From contig CAAEEC010000234.1 in assembly GCA_900754755.1 (NCBI GenBank), positions 1 to 5,630 on the forward strand: 5,630 bases of DNA, read 5' to 3'. Made by a program: the position numbers and the translations under genes. Origin of the DNA: Clostridia bacterium. Its GTDB lineage: Bacteria; Bacillota; Clostridia; Christensenellales; Aristaeellaceae. Below, one piece after another: positions 1 to 4,950 of this stretch (position 1 is the first letter of the stretch; every line of letters starts with the position of its first letter). The notes beneath the pieces are model-generated. The model saw nothing but the letters and a program-made list of their open reading frames with translations. It searched no databases and had not been told where the DNA came from.

Positions 1-414
1 GAAAAGGGCGGCTGGAAAGCGCTATACTACCTGGCGCACAAGGGCGTCGTGGCCGCGCCGAAACAGGCCCTGCGCCTGTACGGCGACTATGGCGTGCGCT
101 ACGCGGACCAGGGCTTTACCAGCACGGAAAACGCCATCCGCGTGATTCACGAAAGCGGCGGGCAGGCCGTGCTGGCCCACCCGCGCGAAACTTTTGGCGA
201 CCCCTTGGAAAAACAGGTGCGACAGGCGCTGGAATTGGCGTTCGACGGCATCGAATGCCACTATCCCCGGCACGACCGGAAAACCACCTGGCTATTGCGC
301 ACGCTGTGCCGCGAAAAGAAGCTATATGAAACCTGTGGCAGCGATGACCACGGCGGTTTTTCCGGGGCGGACGTGGGTTCCCTCAAGATCACGGCACTTC
401 CCGCCGGATGGTGA
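1..414 (+). CDS. PHP-domain metal-dependent phosphoesterase, C-terminal part (5' end outside the window)
   Basis: The reading frame is open from the first base and ends at TGA 412-414, so 137 codons of the 3' end are visible and the start lies upstream. PHP enzymes hydrolyse phosphoester bonds with a cluster of metals held by His and Asp residues; relatives include the YciV/RNase AM (TrpH) nucleases and phosphatases. Visible support is a helix-strand unit ending in VLAHP (metal-type His at 178-180), then DGIECHYPRH, and near the C-terminus GSDDHG (Asp 343-348, His 349-351) followed by DVGSL. This order, AHP then GSDxHG, matches the C-terminal half of the PHP fold. The N-terminal HxHxxxSDG-type motif would lie outside the window. 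The exact substrate cannot be told. The last 26 bp overlap the 3' end of the convergent kinase gene. Confidence is high for the family and low for the specific reaction. Confidence 0.85.
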   Translation, partial: EKGGWKALYYLAHKGVVAAPKQALRLYGDYGVRYADQGFTSTENAIRVIHESGGQAVLAHPRETFGDPLEKQVRQALELAFDGIECHYPRHDRKTTWLLRTLCREKKLYETCGSDDHGGFSGADVGSLKITALPAGW

Positions 415-2152
415 AGGAAAACGCCGTGCCCTCGCCCACCTTGCTCTTCACCCAAATGTCCTCGCCCATCCAGCGCAAAAGCTCCCGGGCGATGGACAGG
501 CCCAGGCCGCTGCCCTTGGTACTGTGCGATTTATCCGCCTTATAGAACCGCTCAAAGACGTGCTGGAGGTCGGCCTCGGCAATGCCCTGGCCATTGTCAA
601 ACACCGTAACGGTCACCCGCTCGGTGTTCCAAATCAAATCCACGCCAATGGTGCAGCCTTCGCTGGTGTATTTGATGGCGTTGTCCAACAGGATCACCAT
701 CAGTTGCTCGATGCGATCCGGGTTGGTCACCACGCGCGGGCAATCCTCAATGGCGTCCGCCCAGGTAAAATTGCGGTTCTTTTCCCGCGCGATGTTCGCA
801 TAGCGCTCGCAAATGTCCAGCAGCAACTCGCGGATATCCAAAGGATGCACTTCCACGGCGATCGCGCCCGATTGCAGGCGGGAAAGCTCCATCAAATCGT
901 CGATCAGGCGGGAAAGGCGCAACACTTCGCGCAGGATGATGTCGTAATACCGCTTGCGGGTATCCTCGTCCCGCACCATACCGTCGCGCAGCGGCTCAAT
1001 CAAGCCGCGCACGGCGGTGAGCGGCGTGCGCAATTCGTGGGAAACGTTGGCCACATAATCGCGCCGCGTGCGCTCTAGGCGCTCGGACTGCGTGATGTCC
1101 AGGAACATGCCCACCGCGCCCGCAGTTTCGCCCCGGTCATCATGGATCGGAGTGATGGTCACGCGGATGATTTTGGTCTTATCCGGCGCTTCCATCTGCA
1201 GGCTAGCGGGTTCGCCGCTTTGCAGCACATTCTTGAACGCATCGCGGATATTGTCGTCCGCGATTTGCTCCGGGTTATCGAGCCTTTCTTCCGAAACGCC
1301 CAGCATTTCTTCCAGCGCCGGGTTCCGGTGCGTCACGCGGCCCAGCTGGTCCACCGCGATGATGCCCTCGCTCAGCCCGTCCACCACATAGCGCAGGCGG
1401 TTGCGCTCGAATTCCACATCGGAGATCGTTTTGGAAAGCTCGCCCGCCATGTAGTTCAAAGACCGGCCCAGTTGGCCTACCTCACCGCGCCACTCGTCGC
1501 TCGCGCGCACCTTGAAATTGCCCGCAGCCATGGCCATGGCCACATCGCGCATTTCGCGCAACGGGTTGACGATGCGCCGCACCAGGAAAAACACCATCAC
1601 GAAAACGAACGGCAGCACCACCAGCAGCGAGAGCATCAGCGCGCCGACCAGGCCGCCCATGGCGGTCATCGCCTCGTAAAGCGGCACAAATAGGATGATC
1701 GCGCCCAAAATCTGCGCGCCATCCCGAATGGGCACGCTCACGAACACCATATTCTGCGTGGGGATGATGCCATAATCGCTGGTGGCTACCACCTCGCCCG
1801 CCAGGCTGCGCGCAAAAACCGGCTCAAACCATTGCAAAATGCTCTCATCCATCCCGCTGCTGTGCAGCATGTTGCCATCGGAGTCCACCAAGATGCCGTA
1901 CGCGCCCAAGAGCGATTCGTCCCCCACGCGGGAGTTCATGATGGACTCGATCACATCCTCTTCGCTCTCTTTGCTGAAAGCAACGAACAGATTGCCCAGC
2001 GCTTCCGCGCGCGGGCGCAGTTCTTCCTCCTTCATGCGGGCGAAGGACACGCGCGAAACCGCGCTGAACAATAGCGCGGTCAACAGCGCGGTAAAGAACA
2101 GCGCGGTAAAGACGACGACGAATATGCGGACGACCAGAGCGCTATTTCTCAT
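389..2152 (-). CDS. Membrane sensor histidine kinase (HAMP-PAS-HisKA-HATPase), WalK/PhoR/ResE-like
   Basis: This 587-aa protein is complete. A hydrophobic segment at about residues 7-33 and a second at about 164-192 bracket an extracytoplasmic sensor region of roughly 130 residues containing YGILVDSDGNMLHSSG, which resembles a Cache/PAS-like sensor; its ligand is unknown. A HAMP linker follows (about 190-242), then a cytoplasmic PAS domain (about 246-355, VVDGLSEGIIAVD onward). The HisKA domain carries the phospho-acceptor His372 in VSHELRTP. The ATPase domain has the N box (Asn491 in DNAIKY), G1 box (DNGQG, 519-523), F box (FERFYKAD, 533-540) and G2 box (GSGLGL, about 547-552), so all catalytic boxes are intact. 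It should autophosphorylate and pass phosphate to the regulator encoded just upstream. The genes overlap by 4 bp (ATGA), which suggests translational coupling. The first membrane segment contains a tandem DNA duplication. The 3' end overlaps the PHP gene by 26 bp. The family resemblance is firm but I would not assign a symbol. Confidence 0.95.
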   Translation of the reverse strand: MRNSALVVRIFVVVFTALFFTALLTALLFSAVSRVSFARMKEEELRPRAEALGNLFVAFSKESEEDVIESIMNSRVGDESLLGAYGILVDSDGNMLHSSGMDESILQWFEPVFARSLAGEVVATSDYGIIPTQNMVFVSVPIRDGAQILGAIILFVPLYEAMTAMGGLVGALMLSLLVVLPFVFVMVFFLVRRIVNPLREMRDVAMAMAAGNFKVRASDEWRGEVGQLGRSLNYMAGELSKTISDVEFERNRLRYVVDGLSEGIIAVDQLGRVTHRNPALEEMLGVSEERLDNPEQIADDNIRDAFKNVLQSGEPASLQMEAPDKTKIIRVTITPIHDDRGETAGAVGMFLDITQSERLERTRRDYVANVSHELRTPLTAVRGLIEPLRDGMVRDEDTRKRYYDIILREVLRLSRLIDDLMELSRLQSGAIAVEVHPLDIRELLLDICERYANIAREKNRNFTWADAIEDCPRVVTNPDRIEQLMVILLDNAIKYTSEGCTIGVDLIWNTERVTVTVFDNGQGIAEADLQHVFERFYKADKSHSTKGSGLGLSIARELLRWMGEDIWVKSKVGEGTAFSFTIRREVP

Positions 2153-2859
2153 TGCGCCCGCGCCTCATCCTGCCGCACCTCGAACTTATAGCCCACGCCG
2201 TACACCGTCACCAGCGACCACGGCACGCCCTCCTGTGGCAGTTTCTGGCGAATGCGCTTGATATGCGTATCCACCGTGCGGGTGTCGCCGAAGAAATCAT
2301 AGCCCCACACGCGCGAGAGAATCTGTTCCCGGCTGAACACCTGACCCGCGTTGGAGGAGAGCAGGTGCAAAATTTCCACTTCCTTGGGCGTGCAGGCGAT
2401 TACCTGGCCCTTGGCCTTCACCTGATAATTGCCCAGGTTCACTTCCAGCTGCGGGAAACGCACGATGGTGTTGTCCGGCACCACGGGCTCGGCAAACCGG
2501 CGCAGCACCGCCTTGATGCGCGCAATCACCTCGCGCGGACTGAAGGGCTTCACAATGTAATCGTCCGCGCCTAGCTCCAGGCCCAGAATCCTGTCGATTT
2601 CCTCGCTCTTGGCCGTGAGCATGATGATGGGCTTATTGGACGTTTGCCGGATGGTGCGGCACACGTCCGTGCCCGACATCTTGGGCATCATCAAATCCAA
2701 AACGATCAGGTCTGGATGGAGCGATTCGCTCATTTCCAGCGCCTGCTGCCCATCGAAGGCAGAAGCGGACTCGAATCCTTCGCTCTTTAAGTAGATCCCC
2801 AGCGACTCATGTACCACGGGGTCGTCGTCGCAAATCAAAATCAAGGGACACATGGACAT
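2149..2859 (-). CDS. OmpR/PhoP-family two-component response regulator
   Basis: This 236-aa DNA-binding regulator is phosphorylated by the kinase encoded downstream. The receiver domain (about 5-120) has the acidic pocket DDD (11-13), the phospho-acceptor Asp55 in VLDLMMP, the switch Thr82 in MLTAK and the conserved Lys104 in IVKPF. A linker leads to an OmpR-type winged helix (about 129-229) with TPKEVEILHLL, SREQILSRVWGYDF, TVDTHIKRIRQKL and the terminal wing VYGVGYKFE. The length is typical for the family. I choose ATG at 2859. A GAGGTGAG Shine-Dalgarno (2864-2871) sits 4-5 nt upstream, whereas the longer alternative, GTG at 2868, lies inside that Shine-Dalgarno. A further in-frame ATG at 2853 is possible but worse spaced. 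A promoter with a TATAAT -10 lies directly upstream. Resemblance to PhoP, ResD and WalR is strong, but the regulon cannot be read from this window. Confidence 0.95.
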   Translation of the reverse strand: MSMCPLILICDDDPVVHESLGIYLKSEGFESASAFDGQQALEMSESLHPDLIVLDLMMPKMSGTDVCRTIRQTSNKPIIMLTAKSEEIDRILGLELGADDYIVKPFSPREVIARIKAVLRRFAEPVVPDNTIVRFPQLEVNLGNYQVKAKGQVIACTPKEVEILHLLSSNAGQVFSREQILSRVWGYDFFGDTRTVDTHIKRIRQKLPQEGVPWSLVTVYGVGYKFEVRQDEARAQ

Positions 2860-2863
2860 AATT

Positions 2864-2871
2864 CTCACCTC
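2864..2871 (-). promoter_or_regulatory. Ribosome binding site that decides the regulator's start
   Basis: The minus strand reads GAGGTGAG followed by AATT and then ATG at 2859. The GTG at 2868, which would extend the frame by three codons, is part of this Shine-Dalgarno and so is unlikely to be the initiation codon. Confidence 0.75.
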
Positions 2872-2888
2872 ATTGCCGTTATGCTTCC

Positions 2889-2917
2889 ATTATAACGGAT
2901 TGCGCGCCATCCGGCAA
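2889..2917 (-). promoter_or_regulatory. Sigma-70/SigA-type promoter of the regulator-kinase operon
   Basis: Reading the minus strand, TTGCCG (2917-2912, four of six consensus matches) is followed after exactly 17 nt by a perfect TATAAT (2894-2889). The predicted start near 2882 leaves a leader of about 23 nt before the regulator's ATG, just enough for the Shine-Dalgarno. I see no clear direct repeats of a PhoP box here, so autoregulation is possible but not shown. Confidence 0.75.
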
Positions 2918-3054
2918 GCCATTTGCGGCAAGCTCCATAATATATTCAAAATTTAGCCGCACACGCCGCGAAAACCGGCGCTTTCTGGCGCGCAAGCGAG
3001 ATATTTCCACGCATGCCGCGCGCCAATTTTCGATAAGATAAGCCCAAAACGAAC

Positions 3055-3060
3055 AGGAGG
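3055..3060 (+). promoter_or_regulatory. Consensus Shine-Dalgarno that decides the start of the 151-aa gene
   Basis: A perfect AGGAGG lies 7 nt before ATG 3068 but only 1 nt before the upstream in-frame ATG 3062. The second ATG is therefore the probable start. I found no convincing -35/-10 pair on the plus strand between 2870 and 3050. The AT-rich stretch CATAATATATT (2936-2946) and GATAAGATAAG (3032-3042) lack a suitable -35 element. Confidence 0.8.
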
Positions 3061-3067
3061 GATGCAC

Positions 3068-3523
3068 ATGGACCCCACCATAGAATTGCTCAACGAAGTC
3101 TGGTCGGGCGCGCGAACCGGGCTCACCTCACTGCGCGCCATCCTGGACATCACGGACGATACCAACCTGCGCAACGAAATCTACCGCCAGGAAACCGAAT
3201 ACCAGAATGTGGTGCGCGAAGCGGAAAACCTGCTCGCCGGGCACGACGAGCGCCCGGACGGCGTGAATTGCATGGAACGCGCCTGCACCTGGACCGGCAT
3301 CCGCATGAGTACGCTGACCGATAAGAGCACCCCGCACATGGCGGGCCTTTTGATCCAGGGCAACACCATGGGCGTGATCGAACTCACAAAAGCGCGCGCG
3401 GATTGCGAAGGCGCGCAGGCCAGCGCGCAGGATCTGGCCGCGCGGCTCCTTTCTCTCGAACAAGAAAACATCGAGCGCTCCCTCGCCCTGCTCGAACAGG
3501 CGGAAGCCCTCACGACGGCATAA
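3068..3523 (+). CDS. Small ferritin-like four-helix protein, conserved hypothetical (DUF2383-like)
   Basis: This is a 151-aa, all-helical-looking soluble protein with no signal peptide or membrane segment. Predicted helices lie at about 3-27, 31-57, 70-110 and 115-147, with a short Gly/Pro-rich linker (about 58-67, AGHDERPDGV) between helices 2 and 3. The pattern MDPTIELLNEV, a glutamate-rich helix (EIYRQETEYQNVVREAE), a central SxxHxAxLLIQGNTMGVIEL segment and a C-terminal EQENIERSLALLEQ helix resembles ferritin-like/DUF2383 bundle proteins that I recall from Clostridia. That recollection is from memory and not a search. I do not see a textbook di-iron ExxH pair, so metal binding is uncertain. 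ATG 3068 is favoured over ATG 3062 by Shine-Dalgarno spacing. The gene stands alone: divergent from the regulator operon and closed by its own terminator. The function is unknown. Confidence 0.6.
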   Translation: MDPTIELLNEVWSGARTGLTSLRAILDITDDTNLRNEIYRQETEYQNVVREAENLLAGHDERPDGVNCMERACTWTGIRMSTLTDKSTPHMAGLLIQGNTMGVIELTKARADCEGAQASAQDLAARLLSLEQENIERSLALLEQAEALTTA

Positions 3524-3528
3524 ACGTC

Positions 3529-3573
3529 TGGCGCGGCCGTTTTTCATCATAAAATGCGCCGCGCCATAATTTT
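3529..3573 (+). terminator. Rho-independent terminator after the 151-aa gene
   Basis: TGGCGCGGC (3529-3537) pairs perfectly with GCCGCGCCA (3558-3566), a 9-bp GC-rich stem. The helix can continue past a bulged C (3557) through 3538-3543 with 3551-3556, leaving a 7-nt loop. It starts 5 nt after the stop codon and is followed by TAATTTT (3567-3573), a modest U-tract. It should isolate the upstream gene from the sugar operon. Confidence 0.8.
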
Positions 3574-3627
3574 CCCCTCCTTCTGCGTGTGCTATTCGCC
3601 GAAAATTGTCCCGCCGCAATGTTTTTC

Positions 3628-3656
3628 TTGACAGCGCGCAAAAAACGGGGTATCAT
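3628..3656 (+). promoter_or_regulatory. Near-consensus SigA-type promoter of the sugar operon
   Basis: A perfect TTGACA (3628-3633), a 17-nt spacer and TATCAT (3651-3656, five of six matches) predict a start near 3663 and a leader of about 36 nt. The spacer contains an A6 run. I looked for a CcpA cre site or a strong dyad operator overlapping the promoter and found none, so control (if any) may lie further upstream or be post-transcriptional. Confidence 0.85.
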
Positions 3657-3698
3657 GTGTATGTAGCCACGCACCAATTGCAAAGGAGAGAGATTGTC

Positions 3699-4865
3699 AT
3701 GGCAAAAAACGGCGATGAAGTGCTCAATCAGACTACGCAAAGCGTAGCGGCAGAAACCAAAAAGCGCGAAGGCAAGCTGAAGTACGGCATTATCGGCACC
3801 GGCTGGATCGCCGAATCCCATATTCAGAGCCTCCTCAAAATGGACGATGTGGAAATCGTCGCCCTGGCCGACCTGATCCCCGGCAAGGCGGAAGCGTTCG
3901 CCGAGCAGTGGGGCGTAAAAGGCGCGCGGTATTATCCGGATCACGCCTCCATGCTGAAGGCGGAAAAGCTCGACGCGGTGAGCAACTGCACCTATAACGT
4001 GGCCCACGCGCAGACCACCATCGACGCGCTCAACGCGGGCGTGAACGTGCTGCTGGAAAAGCCCATGTGCGTCACCACCGAAGAGGCTGTGGAAATCATG
4101 CGCGCCGAGAAAAAGAGCGGCAAGCTGCTCTCCATCGGCTTCCAGCCGCGCATGGATGAAAATATGAAGATGATCAAGCGCATCGTGGACAGCGGTGTGC
4201 TGGGCAAGATCTATTACATCCAGACCGGCGGCGGCCGCCGTCGCGGCATCCCGAACAGCACCTTCATCGAAAAGTCCACCGGCGGCATCGGCGCCATGGG
4301 CGATATCGGCTGCTATTCGCTGGACATGGTGCTCAACGCCATCGGCTATCCCAAGCCCCTCACCGTTACGGGCTATACCTCCAACTTCTTCGGCACCAAC
4401 CCGAAGTATCAGCGCCCCGATAAGTTCCACACCGCGGCCGAAAACGCGGCGCGCTTTGGCGTGGAAGATTTCGCGGCGGCGTTCGTGCGCCTGGAAGGCG
4501 ACATCATCCTCGACTTCCGCATTTCCTGGGCCATGCACCTGGACACCCCTGGCGACACGGTCATCCTGGGCACGGAAGGCGCGCTGCGCATTCCTTCCAC
4601 CGATTGCTGGAACGGCACCGTCGGCGGCGCTATGACGCTGTATCATGACGTGGCCGGCGAGCAGACGCAGACCGAGATCCCGATCCTCAAGACCAAAGAG
4701 GGCCTGTTCGATCTGAAGATCCGCTCCTTCCTGGATGCGGTGTGGGATAAGGGCGAGCCACCGATTCCCTCCAGCCAGATCCTGTACAACCAGGCGATCA
4801 TCGATCACATCGTCAAGTCCGCGCAGCTCGGCAAGGAAATCGACGTCGTCATCCCGGAAATCTAA
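3699..4865 (+). CDS. Gfo/Idh/MocA-family NAD(P)-dependent oxidoreductase
   Basis: This 388-aa enzyme is complete and probably cytoplasmic. It should oxidise or reduce a sugar or sugar derivative with a nicotinamide cofactor. The N-terminal Rossmann fold (about 27-150) shows GIIGTGWIA (Gly30, Gly33, Gly35, Ala38), an acidic end to the second strand (ALADL, Asp58), and the catalytic-type EKP motif (Glu120-Lys121-Pro122). The C-terminal alpha/beta substrate domain has GGIGAMGDIGCYSLD (Asp202, Tyr206, Asp209). Tyr206 stands where many family members have His, as in the glucose-fructose oxidoreductase, xylose dehydrogenase and dihydrodiol dehydrogenase type. A lysine- and glutamine-rich N-terminal extension of about 26 residues precedes the Rossmann fold. 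ATG 3699 is chosen because AAAGGAGAG (3682-3690) precedes it and the promoter's start near 3663 excludes longer forms. It is the first gene of a probable operon with a GH4 glycosidase. The substrate is not determinable; an alpha-galactoside-derived sugar is a reasonable inference. Confidence 0.92.
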   Translation: MAKNGDEVLNQTTQSVAAETKKREGKLKYGIIGTGWIAESHIQSLLKMDDVEIVALADLIPGKAEAFAEQWGVKGARYYPDHASMLKAEKLDAVSNCTYNVAHAQTTIDALNAGVNVLLEKPMCVTTEEAVEIMRAEKKSGKLLSIGFQPRMDENMKMIKRIVDSGVLGKIYYIQTGGGRRRGIPNSTFIEKSTGGIGAMGDIGCYSLDMVLNAIGYPKPLTVTGYTSNFFGTNPKYQRPDKFHTAAENAARFGVEDFAAAFVRLEGDIILDFRISWAMHLDTPGDTVILGTEGALRIPSTDCWNGTVGGAMTLYHDVAGEQTQTEIPILKTKEGLFDLKIRSFLDAVWDKGEPPIPSSQILYNQAIIDHIVKSAQLGKEIDVVIPEI

Positions 4866-4878
4866 GGGATTGCATTAT

Positions 4879-4910
4879 GGCGGATTTGCCAAATGGCAAA
4901 TCCGCCTTTT
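4879..4910 (+). terminator. Intrinsic terminator or attenuating hairpin between the oxidoreductase and GH4 genes
   Basis: GGCGGATTTGCC (4879-4890) and GGCAAATCCGCC (4895-4906) form a perfect 12-bp stem with an AAAT loop, followed by TTTT (4907-4910). It begins 13 nt after the oxidoreductase stop. The U-tract is short, and no new promoter is visible before the GH4 gene. Partial read-through or processing, rather than full termination, is therefore likely. Confidence 0.7.
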
Positions 4911-4911
4911 C

Positions 4912-4933
4912 AAAAAAAGCGGCGCTTCGCCGC
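4912..4933 (-). terminator. Second hairpin with a T7 tail on the minus strand (possible antisense terminator)
   Basis: GCGGCG (4919-4924) and CGCCGC (4928-4933) form a 6-bp GC stem with a 3-nt loop. On the minus strand the hairpin is followed by seven T residues (complement of A7 at 4912-4918), which is the layout of a terminator for transcripts entering from the GH4 side. In the sense RNA the same stem lies immediately before the GH4 Shine-Dalgarno. The stem is short, so confidence is moderate to low. Confidence 0.4.
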
Positions 4934-4950
4934 AGGAAAGGATACATAGC

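Noticed and set aside
13..26. A cre-like sequence (TGGAAAGCGCTATA-type) near the left edge
   Set aside because: It only partly matches the CcpA operator consensus and lies inside the PHP coding frame, far from any promoter.
194..1078. A 294-codon plus-strand open frame opposite the kinase gene
   Set aside because: It lies antisense to an intact kinase with all catalytic motifs, has the low-complexity Ala/His/Arg/Gln-rich composition of a mirror frame in GC-rich DNA, and shows no recognisable domain.
1142..1693. A 183-codon plus-strand open frame within the kinase gene
   Set aside because: It is rich in His, Gln and Arg (for example HHENERQHHQQREHQ), typical of antisense translation of membrane and HAMP codons, and has no domain or plausible ribosome binding site.
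2936..2946. AT-rich CATAATATATT as a plus-strand -10 for the 151-aa gene
   Set aside because: No acceptable -35 lies 16-18 nt upstream, and the leader would exceed 110 nt. It may simply be an AT-rich upstream region for the divergent promoter.
2964..2980. A short inverted repeat CGCCG-N7-CGGCG upstream of the 151-aa gene
   Set aside because: A 5-bp stem in GC-rich DNA is expected by chance, it has no T-run, and it does not overlap a promoter.
3671..3681. Small dyad around CAATTG in the leader of the oxidoreductase gene
   Set aside because: It is only a 6-bp palindrome with weak flanks, too little to call an operator.
3510..4808. A 432-codon minus-strand open frame opposite the oxidoreductase
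   Set aside because: The plus-strand gene has a promoter, ribosome binding site and clear family motifs. The minus frame is His/Ala/Gly/Asp-rich without a recognisable motif, as expected from codon bias.
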